DNA of 15,157 nucleotides from assembly GCA_038063855.1 (NCBI GenBank), contig JBBTUF010000017.1:1-15157 (forward strand). The letters are read 5' to 3'. A model generated the notes under the pieces. It saw only the letters and a list, made by a program, of their open reading frames with translations, did not search any database and was not told the DNA's origin. The stretch's first letter is position 1. Each line of letters opens with the position of its first letter. Of this stretch, positions 1-5,188 are shown piece after piece. The position numbers and the translations under genes were made by a program. The DNA comes from JBBTUF01 sp038063855 (GTDB lineage: Bacteria > Patescibacteriota > Minisyncoccia > Ryanbacterales > GWA2-47-10b).

Positions 1-1564
1 TCTCTTGTTCGATTGTGGTATTATTTTTATCGCGAATTTCCAGTATTGCATGTTTATCACAATGCATTCCTTGATTCGCAAACGTTCCATAGGCTGACGT
101 GAGTTCGAGTGGAGATACTTCTCCACCACCAAGTACCAATGTTAGTCCGTAGCGAGACGCGTCGGCAAGTGTACTAATACCAAAATCACGAGCTGTTTCT
201 ATAGAGTTTTGGATACCAGCAAGATAAAGTGTTTTTACCGCAGGCACATTAAGTGATTGTGCGAGCGCATCTCGCATTGTAATAGGGCCGCGAAACTTTT
301 CATCATAATTTTGTGGTGTATAGGGTGTCCCGAAAACGGCAAAATTTGTTTCCAAATCAAATAAAACAGTGTCAGGCGTATATCCTTTCTTAAAGGCTGT
401 TGCGTAAACGATTGGTTTGAATGCAGATCCTGGTTGGCGATGAGCAAGAGTAATATTGAAATTTCCTTCGTGTTTAATATCAAAATAATCTCGCGAGCCC
501 ACCATCGCAAGAATTCGGCCTGTTTTTGGATCAATTGCCACAAGACCTTCATTTGATGCGTTAAATTTTTCTTGTAATTCAGCCGCTCGATTATTTACAA
601 CTTCTTCAGCTTTTTCTTGAAGTTTTGTGTCGAGCGTTGTGATAACATGCAAACCACCGTGTTCTACCATATCCTCACCATATTTTTCAACTAGCAGTTC
701 GCGTACGTACATGACAAAATGAGGAGCGCGCAAACCTTGTTTTTGTTGAGGGTTGAAAGTTACATTTTCTTCTTTTGCGGTTTTGTATTCTTCGTCGGTT
801 ATAAACTCCAAACTTTTCATTCGTTCGAGTGCAAGATTTTTTCGTTGTTCAAGCTCTTTCCGATGGTTCCCATACGGAGAATAATAAGTAGGTGCATTAG
901 GGAGGGCGGCAAGATACGCCGATTCAGCGAGAGTTACTCGTTCGGCGCTTTTTCCAAAATAGCTTTGGCTTGCAGCCTCAATTCCATATGCATTTGACCC
1001 ATATGGTATCTCATTAAGATAGAGATTTAATATTTCGTCTTTTGAGTATGACCTCTCAAGTTTTATCGCGATGATAATTTCTTTTAATTTTCGCGCGATG
1101 GTTTGTTCGTTCGTTAAGATAGTATTTTTAACAAGTTGTTGAGTTATGGTGGATCCTCCACTACCTATTTTTTTTCCTTGGAGGGCATTGAGTACAATTA
1201 CTCGAAAAAAGGAAACAAAGCTAAATCCATGGTGACTATAAAACGATGAATCTTCGATCGCAATAGTCGCATTTTTTACATAGCGCGAAATATTTTCTGA
1301 GGGGACAATTGTTCTTTTTTCTTCGCCATGGATTTCCCACAATAGGACTTGGCCTGTTTTATCGTAGAGTTTTGTAGACTCTGCCACTTGTCGTTCTCGA
1401 AAATTATCGATACTAGGGATTTTAACAAGAACAAAAAAGATCCATAATGCCCCTCCACTTATTGCAGTAAAAATACCAAAAGCAAGAAGAACAGCAATAA
1501 CATGAGATTTTATTTTTAGCCTTTTGCGCATTTTTTTGCCAAAAAGCCGCAGAGATCGAAACAC
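1..1564 (-). CDS. Bifunctional penicillin-binding protein, PBP1A type (3' end outside window)
   Basis: Peptidoglycan synthase with a glycosyltransferase (GT51) domain and a transpeptidase domain, anchored in the cytoplasmic membrane and acting outside it. The reading frame is open to the left edge. Seen, with numbering from a GTG at 1564: a basic N-terminus, a membrane segment at about 21-45, the GT51 motif around E104 (AIEDSSFYSHHG), GGSTITQQL, the RKLKE helix and NLYLNEIPYGSNAYGIEAA, then the transpeptidase SxxK motif (QPGSAFKP, nucleophile S380) and an SLN motif. The KTG motif must lie beyond base 1. The start is uncertain: ATG 1531 is the alternative. I prefer GTG 1564 because a promoter on this strand puts transcription start on or beside it, and an in-frame TGA lies just upstream. 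No Shine-Dalgarno is visible. The family assignment is firm. Confidence 0.93.
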   Translation of the reverse strand, partial: MFRSLRLFGKKMRKRLKIKSHVIAVLLAFGIFTAISGGALWIFFVLVKIPSIDNFRERQVAESTKLYDKTGQVLLWEIHGEEKRTIVPSENISRYVKNATIAIEDSSFYSHHGFSFVSFFRVIVLNALQGKKIGSGGSTITQQLVKNTILTNEQTIARKLKEIIIAIKLERSYSKDEILNLYLNEIPYGSNAYGIEAASQSYFGKSAERVTLAESAYLAALPNAPTYYSPYGNHRKELEQRKNLALERMKSLEFITDEEYKTAKEENVTFNPQQKQGLRAPHFVMYVRELLVEKYGEDMVEHGGLHVITTLDTKLQEKAEEVVNNRAAELQEKFNASNEGLVAIDPKTGRILAMVGSRDYFDIKHEGNFNITLAHRQPGSAFKPIVYATAFKKGYTPDTVLFDLETNFAVFGTPYTPQNYDEKFRGPITMRDALAQSLNVPAVKTLYLAGIQNSIETARDFGISTLADASRYGLTLVLGGGEVSPLELTSAYGTFANQGMHCDKHAILEIRDKNNTTIEQE

Positions 1565-1570
1565 GACGCT

Positions 1571-1600
1571 ACTATATCACGAAAAGCCATTTTAACTCAA
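1571..1600 (-). promoter_or_regulatory. Sigma70-type promoter of the penicillin-binding protein gene
   Basis: On the minus strand TTGAGT (1600-1595) is separated by 18 nt from TATAGT (1576-1571). The -10 box matches the consensus at 5 of 6 positions and the -35 at 4 of 6. The expected transcription start is near 1564, the same place as the GTG codon, which suggests a leaderless mRNA. The -35 box directly abuts the T-run of the upstream terminator. Confidence 0.55.
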
Positions 1601-1627
1601 AAAAATACCCCCGCCGTGGCGGGGGTA
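1599..1627 (-). terminator. Intrinsic terminator of the small acidic ORF
   Basis: A near-perfect GC-rich hairpin (TACCCCCGCC at 1606-1615 pairing with GGCGGGGGTA at 1618-1627) is followed on the minus strand by seven T (1605-1599). It begins 4 nt after the TAA of the 39-aa acidic ORF, so it ends that transcript and separates it from the penicillin-binding protein gene. Confidence 0.85.
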
Positions 1628-1631
1628 CCGA

Positions 1632-1751
1632 TTACATATCTAGCTCACCAAACGCATCGTCATCATCGTCTATATCATCGTCATTTTTATTTTCTTCTTC
1701 AGTATCCTCGGCTTCGTCATCATCGTCCCAAGAATCTAAATAAAATGTCAT
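1632..1751 (-). CDS. Tiny polyacidic protein of 39 aa, function unknown
   Basis: I do not recognise a family. The ORF runs from ATG 1751 to TAA 1632. It begins MTFYLDSWDDDDEAED and ends DDDDDAFGELDM. 21 of 39 residues are Asp or Glu and only one is Lys, so net charge is about -20. There is no signal peptide or membrane segment. Support for a real gene is indirect: an intrinsic terminator starts 4 nt after its stop, in the right orientation, and the space between ruvC and the penicillin-binding protein is otherwise empty. The run of GAT/GAC codons is low-complexity, so composition alone could mimic an ORF. No clear Shine-Dalgarno is seen. Possible roles, inferred only, are a DNA-mimic or chaperone-like acidic tail protein, or a cation binder. 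Confidence 0.55.
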   Translation of the reverse strand: MTFYLDSWDDDDEAEDTEEENKNDDDIDDDDDAFGELDM

Positions 1752-1776
1752 TACTATTAAGCTTTAGGCGATTAAA

Positions 1777-1797
1777 ATGAGTACGACCATTACTCAT
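1777..1797 (-). other. Small hairpin between ruvC and the acidic ORF
   Basis: ATGAGTA and TACTCAT form a perfect 7-bp stem around a 7-nt loop, followed on the minus strand by a short run of T. It could be a weak terminator for the ruvB-yebC-ruvC transcript or a leader hairpin of the acidic ORF. The stem is AT-rich and the T-run is short, so the role is unclear. Confidence 0.25.
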
Positions 1798-1887
1798 CTA
1801 TACTCAATACTGATAGCAAGAAAACGAAGGTCGCTCAAGAGTTACATAGGGTGGATTTCTGTGGATAACTTTTCTTTGTAAAATAAG

Positions 1888-2349
1888 CTATTTTCGAATC
1901 ATGAGGCATAGTGCGAGAGCATCATAAGCGTCGTCAGAGCGTATATCCTCTTTAATTTTGAGGATATTTTTTACAACCCACTCAACTTGTTTTTTTTCGG
2001 CGCGTCCGTTGCCCGTGAGCCCTAACTTCACCTGAAGAGGGGTAAATTCATGTATAACAATATTTGCTTCCGAGAGAACAAATAAAATCGCCCCACGAGC
2101 TTCTGAAACAGTGAGCGCTGTTTTTTTGTTTTTTGCAAAAAACAATTTTTCAACGATTGCATGATCTGGTTTAAATTTTTTAATTATTTTTTTAAGTTCT
2201 TGTGAGATACTGGCGATGCGCTCAGAGTGGGGGATTTTTTTTGATGTTTGAATACACCCACATTCTTGATAAATCGAATTACCATTTATTGCATCGACAA
2301 TACCCCAACCCACCCGTTCAATACCGGGATCGATACCAAGAATTCTCAT
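1888..2349 (-). CDS. ruvC: Crossover junction endodeoxyribonuclease RuvC
   Basis: RuvC resolves Holliday junctions by paired nicks on the strands that RuvAB migrates. The protein is 153 aa, slightly shorter than the usual 160-175. It opens with MRILGIDPG (catalytic D7), has the second acidic residue E67 in HAIVEKLFFAKN, and carries the C-terminal DDAYDALALC motif holding D140 and D143, so the RNase H-fold acidic set is complete. Its ATG overlaps the yebC TGA by 4 nt (ATGA), which implies translational coupling within a ruvB-yebC-ruvC transcript. ruvA is not in the cluster and must be elsewhere if present. Confidence 0.97.
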   Translation of the reverse strand: MRILGIDPGIERVGWGIVDAINGNSIYQECGCIQTSKKIPHSERIASISQELKKIIKKFKPDHAIVEKLFFAKNKKTALTVSEARGAILFVLSEANIVIHEFTPLQVKLGLTGNGRAEKKQVEWVVKNILKIKEDIRSDDAYDALALCLMIRK

Positions 2350-2894
2350 TGTTCTTTATTGTTTGCGTAGATTTCTTGCACGTCATCGTCCTCGTCGATA
2401 ATTTCCATAAGTTTATAAAGGGCGTCTGAATCAGCGGGCGTAAGAGCGATCTCGCTGTATGGTTTTGCAATCCATTCACTATCTTTTTTTTCAAACGCCC
2501 ATAAAACACTCCCTGGATTTGCCCACTTCGCACCGTTAATAGAAAGTAAATGTTTTATTTCATGCGAGGTGCGGTTATTGTTATCGGTTATGCCAGTTAT
2601 AATGAGTGCCACTCCACCAGGCCCGTATGCTTCGTAGATAAATTCGAGAAGCGCCACTCCATCTCCACCACCGACACCTTTTTTGATCGCTCGATCAATA
2701 TTTTCTTGAGGCATATTAAGTGCACGTGCTTTTTCTACAGCAACACGAAGCGAAGAATTTGTTGTTGTGTCAGCTCCCTTTTCGCGTGCGGCAATAGTAA
2801 TTGCGCGCGCAATTTTGCCAAAAATTTTACTCTTTTTTGCATCAGTTACCGCTTTTTGGTGTTTTATTTGAGACCACTTGGAATGACCAGACAT
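2346..2894 (-). CDS. yebC: YebC/PmpR family protein, short form
   Basis: YebC-family proteins act as transcriptional regulators or, as more recently described, as ribosome-associated factors that help translate proline-rich stretches. The N-terminus MSGHSKWSQIKHQKAVTDAKK and the core YEAYGPGGVALIITGITDNNNRT are diagnostic. The length is 182 aa against about 235-250 in most bacteria. The missing part is internal: after GSVLWAFEKKD (129-138) the chain goes almost directly to the C-terminal strand-helix segment SDALYKLMEIIDEDDDVQEIYANN, so most of the third (ferredoxin-like) domain is absent. It lies 7 nt after ruvB and overlaps ruvC by 4 nt. Beyond the 7-nt spacer no Shine-Dalgarno is evident. 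I am certain of the family; the exact role here is unknown. Confidence 0.95.
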   Translation of the reverse strand: MSGHSKWSQIKHQKAVTDAKKSKIFGKIARAITIAAREKGADTTTNSSLRVAVEKARALNMPQENIDRAIKKGVGGGDGVALLEFIYEAYGPGGVALIITGITDNNNRTSHEIKHLLSINGAKWANPGSVLWAFEKKDSEWIAKPYSEIALTPADSDALYKLMEIIDEDDDVQEIYANNKEQ

Positions 2895-2901
2895 AGCAAT
2901 A

Positions 2902-3915
2902 TTATGATTCGAAAAGATTTTTAGTGTTTGCAGGTTGTGTAATATCTAAATGTTCGTAGGCGCGCGTGGTTGCGACGCGACCGCGCGGGGTGCGTTCAAT
3001 AAAACCAAGTCGCAAGAGATACGGTTCGTGTATTTCCTCTATTGTACTTGTCTCCTCGCTTGCCGCGGCCGCGAGCGTACCGAGACCTACAGGACCACCC
3101 GCAAATTTCTCTATAAGAATTTTGAGGATTCGTCTATCTTCTGATTCAAGACCCGCCTCATCAATATCAAGAAGTTCGAGTGCAGTTTTTGCGATTGCGA
3201 GCGATATGGTTCCATCGCCTCTGACAGTGGCGACATCACGGCACCGTTTCAAAAGATGATTTGCAATGCGCGGTGTAAAGCGGCTTCGCTTTGCAATTTC
3301 AGTGAGTGCCTCTTCCTGTATGGTAATTCCAAGAAGTCCTGCTGACCTACGAAGAATTTCTTTAATATCGTTTTCAGAATAAAATTCGAGTCTAAATGTG
3401 CCGCCAGAAAATCGTGAGCGAAGGGGACTCGAAAGCATTGCAACGCGCGTGGTGGCGGCAACGAGTGTAAATGCAGGTAAGTCGAGTTGGATGGTACGCG
3501 CGGCTGGCCCCTTGCCGATAATAATATCAAGAGAACGCGCTTCCATAGCAGGATATAAAATTTCTTCAACAAGTTTATTAAGTCGATGAACTTCGTCGAT
3601 AAATAAAATATCCCCATCCGATAGATTTGTAAGAATAGAAGCCAAGTCGCCGACGCGCTCGATTGCGGGGCCCGACGTTATTTTCATTTGCGCGCCAAGT
3701 TCTTTCGCGACAAGGTGCGCGAGCGTTGTTTTACCGAGCCCTGCTGGGCCATAAAAGAGTAAGTGCTCGATCGGTTCAGAGCGCGATCTAGCAGCTTCAA
3801 TCAAAATTTGCAGATTTTCTTTTATTGCGCGCTGGCCAATATAATCATCCCACCTGCTGGGGCGGAGGGCGCTATCGAGCGATGTAATTTCAGGTGTTTT
3901 TGGGTCTATTGACAT
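2902..3915 (-). CDS. ruvB: Holliday junction branch-migration ATPase RuvB
   Basis: RuvB is the hexameric AAA+ motor that drives branch migration with RuvA. The 337-aa protein is full length. Seen in order: an N-terminal SALRPSRWDDYIGQ segment, Walker A GPAGLGKTT (56-64), Walker B LFIDEVH (104-110), sensor 1 ATTR (154-157), PLRSRF with the arginine-finger region near 165-169, and the C-terminal winged helix ending YLLRLGFIERTPRGRVAT. It is first in a minus-strand set followed by yebC and ruvC. The start codon is ATG 3915. No Shine-Dalgarno and no convincing minus-strand promoter are seen. The start codon is overlapped on the other strand by the -35 box of the promoter at 3909-3937, so the two divergent units share control DNA. 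Confidence 0.98.
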   Translation of the reverse strand: MSIDPKTPEITSLDSALRPSRWDDYIGQRAIKENLQILIEAARSRSEPIEHLLFYGPAGLGKTTLAHLVAKELGAQMKITSGPAIERVGDLASILTNLSDGDILFIDEVHRLNKLVEEILYPAMEARSLDIIIGKGPAARTIQLDLPAFTLVAATTRVAMLSSPLRSRFSGGTFRLEFYSENDIKEILRRSAGLLGITIQEEALTEIAKRSRFTPRIANHLLKRCRDVATVRGDGTISLAIAKTALELLDIDEAGLESEDRRILKILIEKFAGGPVGLGTLAAAASEETSTIEEIHEPYLLRLGFIERTPRGRVATTRAYEHLDITQPANTKNLFES

Positions 3916-3937
3916 TTTATGTTTTTTAGGATAGAAT
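3909..3937 (+). promoter_or_regulatory. Near-consensus sigma70 promoter of the structured leader and small ORF
   Basis: TTGACA (3909-3914), a 17-nt spacer, and TAGAAT (3932-3937). The -35 is perfect and the -10 matches 5 of 6. The expected start is about 3942-3944, giving a 5' leader of about 285 nt before the ORF at 4230. The -35 overlaps the first codons of ruvB on the other strand. Confidence 0.7.
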
Positions 3938-3973
3938 ACGCAGGTTCCTTAAAGATTGTTATATATCATAACT

Positions 3974-4183
3974 ATTTTCTCAAGAAGTCTCCGGACAAGT
4001 GAGGTTTACCTTATCTGGGCCTTCTTTTAGTACACGGACAATCTGGTCCCTTTCCTCTTAGTATAGATTAGCATACCGCAAATCCGTATTAAGAGGAGGG
4101 GGTCGCTCGATTGCTCCTCGAAGGGGCTCTCAGCCCCATGCACCCATGCGGGGGCACCTTGTCCGGAGGCTTCTTGAGAAAAT
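3974..4183. repeat. Imperfect inverted repeat, arms 3974-3999 and 4158-4183
   Basis: The two 26-nt arms are reverse complements except for one position (T3988 versus G4169). The 158 nt between them hold further hairpins. I read the pair as the closing stem of an RNA, but long inverted repeats can also be ends of a small mobile element. No duplicated target site is visible next to the arms. Confidence 0.85.
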
Positions 4184-4211
4184 AGGAAATAACGCACGCT
4201 GTTTGATAACC

Positions 4212-4221
4212 GAAAGGAGGG
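4212..4221 (+). promoter_or_regulatory. Strong Shine-Dalgarno site
   Basis: GAAAGGAGGG lies 8 nt before ATG 4230. It decides that start over longer in-frame upstream starts that would run through the hairpin arm. CCTTTC at 4049-4054, part of the central leader hairpin, is complementary to its GAAAGG, so the leader could in principle mask it; this is inference. Confidence 0.75.
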
Positions 4222-4229
4222 ATGAGAAG

Positions 4230-4415
4230 ATGGTAACTGCAAGCGACACCATGACCGAAGAAAACAGCATCAACCTCGATGAACTTCAAGAGGAGGCCGA
4301 GAAATTACTCGCTCTTCTGAAGAATCGTCAACTTGGACTCTTGACATGGAATCTTTTCCTGTGCGAGCGATTGGAGAACTTGCACACACTCTCGTCGAAG
4401 GCTCTTCAGAAGTAG
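4230..4415 (+). CDS. Small Glu/Leu-rich helical protein of 61 aa, function unknown
   Basis: The protein starts MVTASDTMTEENSINLDELQ and ends with LHTLSSKALQK. The body (about 16-58) is predicted by eye to be two amphipathic helices, LDELQEEAEKLLALLKNRQ and TWNLFLCERLENLHTLSSKAL, separated by a QLGLL turn; it has one Cys and no signal peptide or membrane segment. I do not recognise the family. It is preceded by a strong Shine-Dalgarno and a long structured leader and followed by its own terminator, so it is a self-contained monocistronic unit. By eye its codons are more GC-rich than those of the neighbouring core genes. The short ATG at 4222 gives only four codons and is not the start. A regulatory or RNA-binding partner of the leader is one possibility, without direct evidence. 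Confidence 0.75.
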   Translation: MVTASDTMTEENSINLDELQEEAEKLLALLKNRQLGLLTWNLFLCERLENLHTLSSKALQK

Positions 4416-4422
4416 TCGAATC

Positions 4423-4460
4423 GCCGCCGGTAGGGATCAAACCCAACCGGCGGCATTTTC
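4423..4460 (+). terminator. Intrinsic terminator of the small ORF
   Basis: GCCGCCGGT (4423-4431) pairs with ACCGGCGGC (4446-4454), and after one A-A mismatch GGG (4433-4435) pairs with CCC (4442-4444). ATTTTC follows. It starts 7 nt after the TAG at 4413-4415 and is clearly a factor-independent terminator on the plus strand. Confidence 0.88.
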
Positions 4461-4470
4461 ATGTATACTG

Positions 4471-4489
4471 TTGGACGTTTCACCTCCAA
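4471..4489. repeat. Left hairpin repeat of the transposase element
   Basis: TTGGACGTTTCACCTCCAA, identical to 5158-5176 and in the same orientation. It lies in the 5' untranslated region of the transposase, 17 nt before its ATG, just after a possible -10 box (TATACT, 4464-4469). Confidence 0.85.
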
Positions 4490-4506
4490 AATGCTAGTTT
4501 CTTTTC

Positions 4507-5154
4507 ATGAATAGAGAACAATTTGCAACTGGCGAATTTTATCATATTTACAATCGTGGAGTTGAAAAGCGAGATATTTTTTCTGATGAAAATAACAGAC
4601 ACCGTTTTTTAGAAAGCATGATTGAGTTTAATACTCTCGAACCAATTGGTAGCCTCTACGAACGAGCAATTGATATAAGGTTAGGAAAAAAGAAAGCGTC
4701 ACAGTCAACGCTTGTTGACATTGTTTGTTACTGCCTCAATCCAAACCATTATCACTTTATTCTCCGACAGAATTCTGACGGGGTTATAAGTGAATTCATG
4801 AAACGACTTGGCGGTGGGTATACAAAATATTTTAATATAAAACATAACCGGAGCGGAGTGCTTTTCCAAGGCGTTTTCAAATCTCGTCACGTCACTACAA
4901 ATGAGTATTTATTATACATTAGTGCGTATGTTAATTTAAACTATCGTGCGCACCGCATTGGACGTGAAACGTCCAAATCGAGTTGGGACGAATATATAAA
5001 CCGAGCGAATTTTTTGCCGATCTGTAAGAAGGAAATTATCTTAAATCAATTTAAAGATACTCGTGAGTATGAAGTTTTCGCCGAAGATGCTCTCAGCACG
5101 ATTCTCGAAAAGAAGAAACTCGCGAAAGAATTAGAAATGCTTTTACTTGAGTAA
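4507..5154 (+). CDS. IS200-like / REP-associated tyrosine transposase (Y1 HUH family)
   Basis: Single-stranded DNA transposase, 215 aa. Seen: the N-terminal FYHIYNRGVEKRDIF signature, the metal-binding HUH motif in CLNPNHYHFIL (H81 and H83), GGGYTKYFNIKHNRSGVLFQG, and a late segment YISAYVNLNYRAH (137-149). By its place in the family motif Y-hydrophobic-x-x-N-P, Y141 is the likely nucleophile; here the usual NP is NY. All catalytic elements are therefore present. Identical hairpins flank the gene, and a third, inverted, partial copy lies inside it at 4958-4976. The C-terminal tail (about 180-215) is charged and helical. Its last two codons and stop lie in a 17-bp palindrome shared with pilB. 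In many genomes these proteins are single-copy and maintain REP elements rather than mobilise themselves, and that may apply here. Confidence 0.92.
   Translation: MNREQFATGEFYHIYNRGVEKRDIFSDENNRHRFLESMIEFNTLEPIGSLYERAIDIRLGKKKASQSTLVDIVCYCLNPNHYHFILRQNSDGVISEFMKRLGGGYTKYFNIKHNRSGVLFQGVFKSRHVTTNEYLLYISAYVNLNYRAHRIGRETSKSSWDEYINRANFLPICKKEIILNQFKDTREYEVFAEDALSTILEKKKLAKELEMLLLE
4958..4976. repeat. Internal palindrome containing an inverted copy of the element repeat
   Basis: TTGGACGT and ACGTCCAA form an 8-bp stem around GAA inside the transposase coding sequence. Its right part, read on the minus strand (4976-4964), is TTGGACGTTTCAC, identical over 13 nt to the flanking repeats. It is either a self-target site or a chance match constrained by coding. 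Confidence 0.6.
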
Positions 5155-5188
5155 CCATTGGACGTTTCACCTCCAATGGTTACTCAAG
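5146..5188. terminator. 17-bp palindrome shared by the ends of two convergent genes
   Basis: The perfect 17-bp arms 5146-5162 and 5172-5188 flank a 9-nt loop (CGTTTCACC). The right hairpin repeat of the transposase element forms the top of the stem. The lower stem holds the final Leu-Glu-stop codons of both the transposase (plus) and pilB (minus). It probably ends transcription in both directions, although neither side has a long T-run. Confidence 0.65.
5158..5176. repeat. Right hairpin repeat of the transposase element
   Basis: Identical 19-nt copy of 4471-4489 in the same orientation, located 3 nt after the transposase TAA. It forms the top of the larger palindrome at 5146-5188. Confidence 0.85.

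Larger units (their letters stand above)
3944..4229 (+). ncRNA. Candidate structured RNA leader closed by a 26-bp stem
   Basis: This stretch has no convincing gene but dense pairing. The arms 3974-3999 and 4158-4183 form a 26-bp stem whose only imperfection is U3988 opposite G4169, a wobble pair if the plus strand is the RNA. Inside, 4048-4072 pairs with 4078-4102 as an imperfect 25-bp hairpin with an AUACC loop. It contains four G-U pairs (51/99, 52/98, 61/89, 64/86) and two mismatches. 4123-4128 pairs with 4132-4137 (GGGGCT/AGCCCC). On the minus strand all those wobbles become A-C mismatches, which supports plus-strand RNA. A promoter precedes it and a strong Shine-Dalgarno ORF follows. It does not match the conserved cores of RNase P RNA, tmRNA, SRP RNA or the common riboswitches as I remember them. 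It could be a regulatory leader or an independent ncRNA. Confidence 0.6.
4471..5176 (+). mobile_element. REP-associated transposase element bounded by identical hairpin repeats
   Basis: The transposase gene sits between two identical 19-nt copies of TTGGACGTTTCACCTCCAA (4471-4489 and 5158-5176). Each folds as a short hairpin, TTGGA pairing with TCCAA. Single-stranded transposases of the HUH class recognise such hairpins rather than classical inverted ends, and no target-site duplication is expected. It is inserted between the terminator of the small ORF and the 3' end of pilB, in convergent orientation with pilB. Confidence 0.6.

Noticed and set aside
1620..1740. Repetitive CATCGTCATCATCGTC-like stretch as a simple repeat
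   Set aside because: The periodicity is explained by Asp/Glu codons of the acidic ORF on the minus strand, and no regular repeat unit is kept.
1860..1868. TGTGGATAA, the reverse complement of a perfect DnaA box (TTATCCACA)
   Set aside because: Only one clear copy is seen and no dnaA/dnaN genes or AT-rich unwinding region lie nearby. A single 9-mer can occur by chance, so an origin is not supported.
3944..4229. RNase P RNA, tmRNA, SRP RNA or 6S RNA
   Set aside because: The remembered conserved cores (for example GAGGAAAGTCC for RNase P and the GGTCCGGAAGGAAGCAGCC-type SRP loop) are absent on both strands. The long closing stem is loosely 6S-like but the central architecture does not clearly fit.
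4222..4236. Four-codon ORF (MRRW) overlapping the Shine-Dalgarno region of the 61-aa ORF
   Set aside because: It is too short to judge and starts right after the Shine-Dalgarno. The next ATG at 4230 has better spacing and a full ORF.
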